Positions 45,264-56,278 of a stretch of 64,000 bases of DNA are shown piece after piece. Made by a program: the position numbers and the translations under genes. Source of the stretch: Erigeron canadensis (taxonomy: Eukaryota; Streptophyta; Magnoliopsida; Asterales; Asteraceae). Each line of letters begins with the position of its first letter. The first letter of the stretch is position 1. Where the stretch lies: positions 5,828,649 to 5,892,648 of the forward strand of contig NC_057763.1 in the NCBI RefSeq assembly GCF_010389155.1, given 5' to 3'. Under the pieces are notes generated by a model. The model had not been told where the DNA came from, searched no databases, and saw only the letters and a program-made list of their open reading frames with translations.

Positions 45264-47204
45264 TATATATATATATATAGTTTAATTAGAGATTAAGAAT
45301 GAGAATTTACCACCAAGGTTGATGATTGCTCCTTAAGGTACCTTTACAAAATAAAATAACATAACTTATAAAAATTTTACCATAGATTTTATATGATTGA
45401 AAAGAACATTGAAACATAGTGAGAATTATAATACTTACTTATAAAAATCCAAGAATCCTTTATGATGAGTGCTTGAAAATATGGTTTATAAAATTTTGGT
45501 TTTGGGGTGGCATGTAGGTCGACGGCAAGAGCAAAAGAAAGAAGTTTTGTTTTGGACTTTTGATAAATTAAGGATAACTGTATTTTGTAAGGGTAGGGAT
45601 AAGTATTTGAATTGATTTATAATTAGGATTTAATAGTGTATAAATTATCATGAGTTCTAATGGGATTTTAATTCCCTCCAACCGTAAATCATAAATTTGT
45701 GATTTTAAACTTGGCTAGATTTGGACTACAACTCATTTGTCTATATTATAATTTTTTTTAGCGTTTTAGATTAATTTATGGTAACTTCTAATTGGTTACT
45801 AATTATTTTCTAGTTTCGTAATTAGTAATTTATGAATTGATTTTATTTATAATTATTATGACTAAGCCTAGTAACTCATAGACTTTAACTCGCTAAGTAG
45901 GGTATAGAGATTTATCAATGTCTCGAAATGAATATGACCTATAACTATATGTTTAGATGTCAACGTAAGTAATTTTAACTATTTAAATTTAGAAATATAG
46001 AGTGACTAAATCCTAAACTATTATAATCCAAGTAATAAGAGACGCATAATAGAATGATCACAATATCTCTACGCTAGTTATACTATATAGATATATTGAC
46101 TAGTAAAAAAAAATAATAATAAAAAATAAATAAATAAATAAATATTAGTAATACAAGTAAGAGATTATAATAAATAAGTGGTTTTGGTGACGGATGTCAC
46201 ACTTTAACCCTTAGTGTTTAGTATGTGCAATATAAGTCCCCGTAGTTCCAATCATCTAATGGGAAACCCTATAATATGCCTTTAAGAGTAAATACGCCCA
46301 TCGTATATTTACTAGACATAGAGATTTCATTTATTGTCAATTATCATATCACGATTGATAAACGATTAGTGACGGTCACATTTAATGTGGTTCCAACAGT
46401 TAACTGTTATGATGCACCGAAACTTCAAACAGGTGGGCGTACCCGTTTCGAAAACTCCATGGGAACGAAAACTCATACGAAACGTTTCCTTGAAGTTTAT
46501 ATATATACCGAAACATTTCTATGAAGTTTCTATACCGTATCTAATTGATATTAGGGTTTCAATGAGTTTTTTTTTATTCCAAAAACGACTATCATCTTGC
46601 GACTATGCATACCCCCAAACACAAACCAAGTAAATTATATAATTGAGATCACCATCAGCCTTTTTCTATTCCAAAATTGATTAGTAAAAATTTAATTCGT
46701 GATCACAAGTCATCATCAAACATATATTATAAAACTATACATATATAATAATACATAATCTCTCAAGTCTCAAGTGTCTCGCTATATAAAATCAATATAT
46801 TTAAATTTTAATTTTATTTTTATTGTCGTATCTTTGCCGTACCCGTATGCTAAATGTTTTAGTTTTGCCGTTCCCCGTTTCCGTATCGTTCCCGTGCCGC
46901 TTTGCCGTATCCGTTTCGGTGCTACATACAATGTTAACTACTGTATTAAATATAAAAATTACATTTTCTTTTATAACTGATATATTTTCTAATTTTAGTT
47001 TACTACTTTTCCATATAACAGTACAGTGAAAATTATATCTTATTAATTGTATATACATTATAAAAATTTGATGATTGTTTCCCTTTTCTTTCACGACTTC
47101 TGTTCTCTTTAATCTTTGACACACTCACGCACCAATTGAGAGTTAGTGAAGAATTGAAGATAGCTCTAGTTTTAATTGGGACTAGTTGGGATTTGGTAAT
47201 GATA
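45264..47204. other. Intergenic, TE-like fragments
   Basis: AT-rich. 46425-46530 and 46830-46925 carry repeated ACCCGT / CGTTTC / GTTCCCG motifs of the sort seen in subterminal regions of hAT elements. No transposase remnant or matching ends were found. The short frames here are not convincing. Confidence 0.45.
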
Positions 47205-47345
47205 TATCGGTCCCGTCTCGGTACGGTACCGGTACCAATCCAAATGAGACCAGAATCGGTACCATGTTTTGAGCAATTTCGGGATCGATACCGTCGGTAC
47301 CGGAACCGGTACGGGACGGTACCAGTTCCACGTCCATCCCTACCC
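47205..47345 (-). repeat. GGTACC-rich repeat, copy 2
   Basis: On the minus strand it starts TAGGGATGG at about 47342 and runs through five or more GGTACC or near-GGTACC palindromes. It shares GGTACCGAC, CGATCCCGAAA and TGGTACCG blocks with 43255-43520 in the same order and orientation. Confidence 0.6.
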
Positions 47346-47526
47346 ACAAGTAGCATCTAACCATCTGTCATAAGTTATTATTATTATTATTATTTATTTT
47401 TTTGAATTAGAAATTATGATTCATAAATAATATTAGTAATTGATAGTTGTGTTATTTTTAGGCTCCTAAAATATGTTTCTTTTTCTATTTTATTACTTTA
47501 TTAATTATAATATACTTGTGCTATTA

Positions 47527-47757
47527 GGCTATGAGGAGTAGTCAAAGGGGGGAACGCCCCTCATGCAACAAATAAATGTCACGTGGCCTGCAAATATAGT
47601 ACAAGGGTCAAGCCTTCTAAAAACGAATGAGCAAGGGGCAAAATTACATTTGGAATGCCCCGGAACGCCCTTAGGGGCCGATGAGGGGCGTTCCCGGGGG
47701 CATTCCTAATCATTTTTTGGCAAGGGAATGCCTCTTAATGGGCTACTCCTCTCAGTC
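47527..47757. mobile_element. Tourist-like MITE (231 bp) with TTA target duplication
   Basis: Terminal inverted repeats GGCTATGAGGAGTAG and the complement of GACTGAGAGGAGTAG lie directly inside TTA direct repeats (47524-47526 and 47758-47760). This is the PIF/Harbinger-type signature. The body is GC-rich with GGGGCGTTCC-type inverted blocks and no coding capacity. Confidence 0.8.
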
Positions 47758-47760
47758 TTA

Positions 47761-48690
47761 GAGTGCCATCGCCCATCGGTCCAAGTTGTTACTCTCATAA
47801 AAACAATATTTAGTTATTTATCCATTCATTTCATGAACATTTTTAATCTACAATAATAACATATTTATCATTTAAAAATATGTAAGCCAACCATCACAAT
47901 CCTTTTTCATAAAGTCACAAACATATAAAAATAGACCCATTTCATGTCAACCACCTTTTTATTATCCTCTCCACAACCATTCTCCTCATAAGCAAAAATC
48001 ATTCTGATACAAGCAATCTTATAAGCATTTGGTGACTATGTTGAAATATAGAAAAACCAAATTTTTCAAAAAATGAAAATAAAAAAATATTTTGAAAAGG
48101 TTAGAAGAAAATTTGTGATTATATCTTCCTCGTTCCCATTCACCAAACAAGAAGTAACTTAAGTGTCCTTTTACATACATTAGTTTATTTTTATCATTAA
48201 GACCACTTTTTTATATAACTTATATATCTACTTATTTTTATTAGTGTATATTTATTAATAATATAATATTTGTTATTAATCTAATAATAAATGGGAAAAA
48301 TCAATATGCTTTTAGCAGTAGGAAAGAAACATGTTTCCCCCATAAAAATCACATATATAAATACAAAATCTCTACCTCACAAAATAATGAAAGTATGATG
48401 CTTCTAGCAGCATATTTGTTATCCTCATAATAAATTTGTAGTTTTAATTATTGTATTTTATTAAAAAATACAATCATTACATAAGTAAAACATCTATCAA
48501 TATTGATGTTCTAACTTGACAAATCCTTATAAAAAAAAATAAAGAAAATATTTTTAATCAGTTTTAGCTGTATAGGTGTCAACATATGATTCGTTGTACG
48601 GAAAAACTTTCTTTCCAAGAAAAAATACTTTAACATTTCGATCCCTACTCAAAGGTCTAAAACAATAAATATACAATACTTTAAGGACTT
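47761..48690. other. Upstream region of SGS3
   Basis: AT-rich, no gene recognised. It presumably contains the distal promoter of SGS3. Confidence 0.5.
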
Positions 48691-48692
48691 AA

Positions 48693-48702
48693 CTATAAAT
48701 AA
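48693..48702 (+). promoter_or_regulatory. Putative TATA box of SGS3
   Basis: CTATAAATAA lies roughly 70-80 bp before a C/T-rich leader (48776-48898) that ends at a strong CAG|GT donor. Spacing would place the transcription start near 48725-48735. Confidence 0.5.
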
Positions 48703-48898
48703 AAACAAATAATTACACGTCACTCTTGATTCAGCTGTAACCATATATTCAGGCGCATAACACTGTTTGTCATTTTCCTACACACACTCTCTCCCTCTCA
48801 CCACCACCACCACCAACAACATTCCTTTCCATTCTACAGCGGCGCGTGACTTCAAACGCCGCCGCTTTTTTCCATCAAACTCACTCCGTCTTCTTCAG

Positions 48899-51033
48899 GT
48901 AGCTCCTACATTCCTTATATCATCTTCAGATTTTTCATTTTTTAAAAATATATATTGTGTATATCTATCTATTTGTGTTTATTTGTAGTTTACCTTTTTC
49001 ACTCTGTTTTTATGTTACATTTTCTCAAATAAAAAATAAAAAACTGATGTATCTTCTGCATGTGCTTCAAAACGTCGTCGTTTTGGTTGTTTTCAGTATA
49101 TTTTGCTTTTTAACTGTGAGCCAGCGTGTGTACGGACACATAAATAAAATATTGTTTTGCTATTTTGCTCCATTTCTTTTTGGATCTTATCTTATCTCTT
49201 TTAGGTAGTCTATATATGCTTAAAATTTTGATGAATTTTGTATATATGTGAGTTTGTGTTTTGAAAACGATATGTATATATGTGAGTAAAACGACGTCGG
49301 ATTGTTGTTTTTTCAGATATAACTATGTGTTTTCTGGATAATCGGTATCTGTGTCATTATATTTCATTTTGTTTTTGTGACTACTAATTATTTCAAAAAA
49401 ATTTATGCTAAACTGTACGGATAACTAATATAACAGTGTATTTTGTTTTTTCTCTATATTATGTGAGTAATACGACGTCGGATTGCTTTTTGTTTCAGAT
49501 ATAACCATGTGTTTCTGTATTATTGGGATCTATGTGATTTTATTTCATTTTATTTATGTGATTACTAATTATTTTAGAAATTTTATTTGGTGGTGATTTG
49601 GCTAATGTTTATAAAAAAGTTAACTTTTCAAAAAAAAAAAAATGTACGGATCCAATAGAGCAGGGTATTTTTGTTTTTTTTTTTTCTTCTATTTTTCCTT
49701 TTGTTTTCAAGTTCGTTCTTAAATCGTCGTCTATTTGTTGTTTTAGACCAAAATGATTTATCACCTTAACCGTTGTTTTTGGGGGGAGATATGTACAAAG
49801 CAACATTTAGCTATTTAGCCATAAAAAACAAGTACAAAAGCAATTGGTCAGTATATAAATGTGTAAAAATTGCAGTTACTACATATGGCTAAAAGTTGCG
49901 TAAATCTCATGTCCAGGTTTAGAATAATAATATTGGAGGAATCTTGTTGCCATATTTTATGATCTCATAAATTTGAGTCAGAGATATATGGATATATCCA
50001 TTTCATGTCTTGGATGTTTTTAGCTTCTATCTGTATCTAACGTACTTGATTTGACCGATTATCTATCGATCAATAGAACTAAAGTAGTGTATCTCCTTCG
50101 GATATTTTACATGTTCTAAAATTGCGTTTCAATTGTTTTTTTCTTTATAACTTGATGCCTCTTTAGGCTTAGTACATATTTCTATGTGTATCAGTGTATG
50201 TGTGTTTGTGGATGAGATAGTCTCGACTTGTTTGTAGAATATGGATATTCAATTTCGTCTAATTTTTCTGTGTATTTTCTTTATATAAGTTATTTGTAAC
50301 AAGATCATCGTAAAGTATAAGTGCTCGAGAAATGTTTGCATTAAAAAAACTTGGTTAGGATTTTAAGTTTGATGACGAGGAGCTCAAAATGAAAGTCTCA
50401 AAACACTAGTACAGAACTATTAATGATTGTATCACGACATATTGGCTTGAAATATGAATTTATGATGATGATCTGGGCATGATTTTATAAGTACCTGCAA
50501 CTCTATGTTAACTGTGTCAGATTCTTCTTTCTTTGTTGGTTTGAAACATCTGAAAGTAATAGTTTTTTATATAGCGGCAACTATACGCTAACAGTTTTAA
50601 AAACCATATGATAATGAGTTGAACTTGAGAAGTTTAAAGTCACCTATTACATTGTCATTTCTCTTCTTATCTATGGTCTACAACTGAATAATGCATCTAC
50701 TGGTGCATTGACGGATTGTACTCGTATTTGGCTCATTTCTAGTGAATTTCCGTTGCCTTGTGAAATCAATAAAGTGGTTGTTCAAGCGCACCGGCTGCCA
50801 AAGTAGGTTACCATACTATTTGGTTATGTTGTGTTTGGTTCTATGCAATTTTTAGTTCTTGATATTTAACTAGTTAAGCTTCTACTTCTGGATTTTCTAA
50901 TTTTCGTGAAAATGGATAAGCTCATAAAGTTTGAATTATTTGCATGTACATACCTTAATCTGATAAACATGCATCACACTTTCTTTTTCTCTCTGCCTGA
51001 TTGTTTCTTTGACACTGCCTTTCCTCATACAAG
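48899..51033 (+). other. 5'-UTR intron of SGS3 (about 2.1 kb)
   Basis: The donor TTCAG|GTAGCT (48899) follows a non-coding pyrimidine-rich leader. The most plausible acceptor is TACAAG| at 51031-51033, 23 bp before the start codon. The intron is T-rich as expected. It contains a roughly 120-bp tandem duplication (49281 and 49462). Confidence 0.65.
49281..49585 (+). repeat. Duplicated segment inside the SGS3 leader intron
   Basis: TGTGAGTAA-ACGACGTCGGATTG followed by a T-run, TTTCAGATATAAC and a 60-bp similar tail occurs at 49281 and again at 49462 (period about 181 bp). Each copy has a GACGTC core, a bZIP-type site, and a polypyrimidine-CAG that could serve as a splice acceptor. Confidence 0.8.
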
Positions 51034-51056
51034 ATTCTGATGATACTTTTTTCACC

Positions 51057-53230
51057 ATGTCTAGTTTGAAAATCATGAGTTCTAATGGAGGAGGTGTTCT
51101 TTCTGACAAAGATAAAAACATAGCTGTGAGTTCAAACTTTGATGTTGGCCAGCTGAACAAGGCAGTCCAGGATGTGAATTTGGATGCGGGTTGGGAGGTT
51201 ATCGTCAAAAAGAACAAGAATAAAGCTGGAACTGTTGAACTGCCTAAACATTGTGCTTCTCAGACTCCTAAACCAAACCCATGGGTTCAACCCTTACAGA
51301 ACAAGTCTCTAAACAATGTGTGGGCCAGTCAGATGGGTGGCAGGACTGGCAGAGGTGGTGCTAGAGTCAAACCAATGCTCACACACTCTGGAAGCAACAA
51401 CAATCCCACAAATGCAATTCCTCCACCGCTACAGAGTGGATGGAACTGGAGCTCAAGGCCTGCAAGGAAGTTGGAAAATGATCCAGTGCCAAGTCCTCAT
51501 CCTTGTGGTATGGATGAATCTTTTAAAGATAATGATGAAACTGAAGACGAGCTTGATTTGTCTGATGATGAGATTCTGAGTGACGAGTATGATTCCGATG
51601 ATATGCCAAAAAGCCATGAAGAGATGAAGAAGAACAAGTGGTATGCTGCCTTTTTTGCAACTTTGGATACCCTCACTCCTGAACAGATCAATGAACCAAC
51701 TAGGCAATGGCATTGCCCGGCCTGTCTGAACGGTCCAGGTGCTATTGACTGGTATAACGGTCTGCAGTCTCTGTTGACCCATGCTAAAACAAAAGGGACC
51801 AAAAGGGTAAAGATTCATAGAACTCTAGCTGTTATTTTGGAGGAAGAACTGAGAAGAATTGGCACTACAGTGCTACCAATCAAGACTGAATCATATGGAC
51901 AGTGGAAGGGACTCACAGCAGTTAAAGACAAGGAGATTGTGTGGCCACCGATGGTTGTCATCATGAATACACACCTTCAGCAAGATGAGAACGGAAAGGT
52001 ATATTAATCAAAATAGTGTTTGTCAATGTATATTTGATTCATGTCATAATTGAATTTACTAAAATAAAAATATCCTTGCAGTGGATCGGGATGGGAAACC
52101 AAGAGCTTCTTGATTACTTTGGCTCTTATGAAGCAGCAAGAGCGCGTCATGCATATGGGCCTAGAGGCCACAGGGGTATGAGCTTGCTGATCTTTGAGTC
52201 CTCTGGTATTGGATACACTGAAGCTGAGCGACTATGTAAGCATTTTGAAGATCAAGGCACTGACAGAGCTGCGTGGGATCATCACCCTATTCTGTTCTAT
52301 CCTGGGGGTAAACGGCAGCTATATGGCTACATGGCAACAAAGCAAGATATGGATTTATTTAATCAGCATTCTCATGGTCTGTGTCATTCTTTCTTTTTCC
52401 ATTTTTGTTCTTAAGATTTTGAAATGTGTTTGACTTGTTTCATATATGTTTAGGAAAATCAAAGTTGAAGTTTGAGATTGTTTCTTACCAAGAAAAGGTT
52501 GTTGCTCAACTGAAACAAATGAATGAAGATAACCAGCAATTGATCTATTACAAGAACAAAGTTGTCAAAGAGCAAAGGCATTCAAAAGCGTTGGAAGAGT
52601 CGTTTGGAGTGGTATCTCAGAGACTGGGGAAAACTGAACAAGAAAACCGCATGGTGAGGGAGAGAACAAAACGTTTTCATGAAGAAAACAAGGAAGAGGT
52701 ATATTTATAATTATATTAGAAATCCTCCTGCGAAAATTGTATAATATTGTCATTACTGTTTTGTGCCTTTTTTGTAATTTAGTTTCATGATGTGTTTTGA
52801 ATTAGATGGATTACCAAGAACAGTTCTTTAAGGACCAGCTGAAGGTGATCATAGAGGCCAGGAATGCGAAAGAAGGCGAGTTTGATAAGCTGCAGCAGGA
52901 AGAACGCATGAGGGTGGAACAAGCTTATTCTGAAGTGGATCCTGAAATGAGGTATTGGCACATTACTCAAGTTCTATAAACAAGTTATAGTTTCTCGGTT
53001 GTTGTAAGGAGTCAACATACACCGTATTGAGCCAAGTATTTTGTTTATATAGTGATGAGAAGTATGACCAAATGAAACAATTTGAGGAAGAAAGGGAGAA
53101 GCTGATGAAAGTGCATGAAAAGACTATGGCTGAAATGAAGAGCAAGCACTGGAAGGAAGAGATCGGGTTAGAGGAAAGGTTTAACACCAGGTTGTCTCAG
53201 TTGATGGAGAGGTACACCCCCAAAGCATGA
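51057..53230 (+). CDS. SGS3: SGS3 (SUPPRESSOR OF GENE SILENCING 3)
   Basis: Five coding exons: 51057-51998, 52082-52376, 52454-52698, 52806-52951 and 53053-53230. All borders are GT-AG and phases agree; the product is about 601 residues. Order: W-E-V-I-V-K-K-N-K-N-K near residue 40; Gly/Asn/Trp-rich stretch; acidic run about 159-185; zf-XS finger about 218-262 (W-H-C-P-A-C-L-N-G, then two His); XS domain about 293-410 (W-P-P-M-V-V-I-M-N, G-M-G-N-Q-E-L-L-D-Y-F, F-E-S-S); and a long coiled coil to the end. SGS3 stabilises cleaved RNA templates for RDR6 in cytoplasmic siRNA bodies, making trans-acting siRNAs and antiviral siRNAs. The frame extends upstream of Met 51057 without an ATG. Met 51075 is an alternative start. 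Confidence 0.96.
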
Positions 53231-54359
53231 AATTCAAGGCTGACGAAACCGAACAGAAGTGATAATATCATTATCTAGTTGAGTAAAGACTTTACGATTT
53301 TTGTTACTTTTATTTTTGAAAACCTTTTCACCCTTGAGGGTTGATATGGAATGAGGGTGCTAATATGCTAATCTCATATGAATGATTAACAATTGGAGCT
53401 TATGACTTCAGACATCAAATTGCTTGAATTGCAATTAGCTGCCAATATTTCTAGTGGTAAATTTGTTTTGTTGCTGACTACTGAGTATGTCATTTGGTTA
53501 ATGTGGCTGCCAATATATTATGTGTTGCATTTATTTTGTCGCTAACTACTGAGTATCCCTTTTGGTTAATTTGGCATTCAAAGAATGCTACGATCTTCGC
53601 CACCAAGTGACTACACTTAAAAGGTAAGTATCAAAGTTTGTTATCAATTGATTTAAGTGAAATTGTACAGTATATGTCGTTTCATGTTATGTTTGCAAAA
53701 CACGTAGGAGATCATGTACATAGCACAAAAGCATGAGTCATTCTGGCAAAGACCCACGGTCAATGCAAATATTTGATCAAAAATCCGTAGTTTCATTTTA
53801 ACTACTAGTTTTTAACTATCATTCAACTTTTTTAAAAGAACACTCATGAAACACGAGTCCTTTATAATTTTCTTTTGTCAAATGAAATGCAAAGTAGCAT
53901 CAATGAGCAACACACTACGATTGTTTTTAATGGTCCAACTCTGATTGTCCGTCCCTGTTTTCAGTGCCCAACTGAAAAGGGGTGCAAGACAATAGACATT
54001 TAAATTAAGGTCGACATCTCATGTTTGAGCCTTGATTTCCTCGTATTGTCCATGGAACAGGTCGATAGGAGCAGTAGGAAAATGGCATCCACCTCACCAG
54101 TTGGTGGGAGATGGAGGAGGCATTCACCCTTTATATATGTTGGATTCACAGGCCCTTAATTACACACAACACACTCAATATATATGTATAATGTGAGTAT
54201 ATAAATGGAGAGTATGGTTTTTGAAAGTTCCTGTATATTAGTAATGATAATGAAAAGGGGACACAATAGAACAAAACAAATGGCTATTTATAGCCTTACA
54301 TGTAAATACGAGAAACTAAAATAAACAATAAAGAAAACTACCTAAATGGCCAAGGGGCA
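53231..54359. other. SGS3 3' flank and intergenic DNA
   Basis: The first few hundred bases are likely 3' UTR. Two similar blocks with GTTGC-GACTACTGAGTAT-TTTTGGTTAAT occur near 53470 and 53540, a short tandem duplication. No gene is recognised. Confidence 0.5.
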
Positions 54360-54760
54360 AGGGTGTAGTCGGCTTGTTTTATCAGCAAAAAGCATCGGCT
54401 AGAATCGGCGGTTTGGCAATCCTATAGCGTATGCATCGGCTTGTCTCGGCAAGTTTAATCGGCAAGTTTTGGCAAGATACATCGACTAGTTTTGGCCGAT
54501 GAAATTGAATGTTGGGTAAGGACACGTGGCAAGTTTGGCTGTCAAAATGCATGTGGCAATGTACTTATATATTTTTTTTTATATACTTTTCCCTCTAGGT
54601 TTTTTTTTCCAAAAAATTGGCAAGTTTACCACTACACCATGCCTTTTGGCTAGTTTTAGCTACTTTTTGGCTAAAATTTGGCTAATCCACATGTCACTTT
54701 TCTATTGGCTCTAAATTTGCCAAAACTTGCCAATTTGTCAAGACATTGGCACTACACCCT
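54360..54760. mobile_element. Possible MITE with AGGGTGTAGT termini
   Basis: AGGGTGTAGT at 54360 is matched by ACTACACCCT ending at 54760. The interior repeats GGCAAGTTTTGGC / GCCAAAACTTGCC in both orientations, giving partial self-complementarity. No target duplication was seen, so the class is open. Confidence 0.5.
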
Positions 54761-55724
54761 AGTCTATTCGGCTAGACTAAATCAAGCCTCAACGTCCACT
54801 TTTCCATATTAATCGGCTGGGTAATAACACGAGTATTTACCAAGTCAACCACTAAATAAACATGGTCTTTTACTCCAAACTTGGAGCCAAAGCTAACCTG
54901 TGTCAAAACCGTCTGACCTATATGCTTGACCTGTAACCCGTAACTTGTGAATGACCCGATTAACCCAACAATATACACCAGTCGTCAATAATTTAATGGC
55001 ATAGAACTTACACTAACTAGACCATCTTTATAAACTTCATAATAAATTGGAACCGAGTGAACGCACCTACTAACTAACGAGACCCATCTTTAATCTAAAT
55101 TATATTTAACCTTGTATTGTAACATCTGATTCTAATATCCTATATGTTTTACAAATTGAGAACACTAAAAGAAAATTTTGATCAAAAACTAAAAACTAAA
55201 TTACTACCCAAAGCAGCCCATAATCGGATGTTTCTCCATAACGTAGGATGCATGCTTGATGGACTCGAACATTGTGGCTATGGGGTGGTTTTGGACTTGA
55301 GCATAAGATCAAGTGCTATTTGTGATGAAGATGCCCTGCTTATCACCAATTGAGTGACATACTATTGGCGATTTGTTCCATCATTTAATTTCCTATGCAA
55401 CTAGGCATAACAGTATCTCTTATGTTGAACACTAATTTTACAAGTGTAAAGAAGAAACCTTTTTCATCATTATACTACTGCCTCCTACAACCTATTTTAT
55501 TCATAACAAATTAAATTGGAAGCAATCCTTTTATTATCAGCCTTTCTGACAGATTCGTTTATATACCAGGATCGATCTTGGAATTGGCAAAGGGAAATAT
55601 CTTCTGTTTTATAAGTAATGTAGGTATCGTGTTATCCTTTTCACACTCAATTACATCTTTACACTAAAATAGGAGGAAGATTTACTAAACAAAAACAACT
55701 AAAAGATCTTTTTAAATTATATAT
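54761..55724. other. Intergenic, nothing recognised
   Basis: AT-rich sequence without convincing coding frames or repeats. A degraded copy of an ATCCTACGTTATG-type block near 55235 also occurs near 58620 (CATAATGTAGGATGCAT). Confidence 0.4.
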
Positions 55725-55935
55725 ATATTTTTTTGAAAGGCGTGGATCATTTGCTCTCGTAATAGGGTATCTAGTTTACGTTGTCTTAACCGGGTCCGCG
55801 CTAAAGAGCCCCCTCACCCTCAATACCTAATAGGAGGAGAAACCCCCAACTAAACTGCCCGAAGGCACGACATTTAATTGCGGTAAAACCCTGCCCCTTC
55901 TGCAGGACTCAAACCTACTTCACTGGAGAACTTTA
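55725..55935 (-). mobile_element. SINE-like repeat
   Basis: Read on the minus strand it has GGTTTGAGTCC (box B-like) close to the start, a GC-rich body, and ends in an A-rich tail (complement of the T-run at 55730). The body differs from the 27396/30729 family. Assignment rests on this arrangement only. Confidence 0.45.
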
Positions 55936-56278
55936 TTTGTGAAAATCCCTTAAATGTCTTTCTTATGTCTCAAACCCGAAACCTCCAAATTATATCAATT
56001 CATTTCCTTTTTATTCTTGAAAAAAACTCAAAATCTCAACTTATTTCAAATTCATTTGGATTCTTTCTTTTCTCTTTTTGAAAAAAAAAACTCAAGAACA
56101 TAAGTTTTATTATGAGAATCATTTATTCAGGCAATTTACAATACTTTTATATTTATTTCAGTTCATTTTAATATATATGTCATGCTGAGTACTCAACATA
56201 TCAACTCACCTTATGTCCTAAAAAACAACCCATATGTATAGGTTGGAGAAGGTAGTTGTGACTTGTGACTATCGTTAT

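Noticed and set aside
47033..47364. Arg/Gly/Tyr-rich frames on both strands
   Set aside because: They come from GGTACC/CGGTACCG repeats; no domain, no splice context.
51009..51056. N-terminal extension of SGS3 upstream of Met 51057
   Set aside because: The frame is open but has no ATG, and it crosses the likely splice acceptor of the leader intron.
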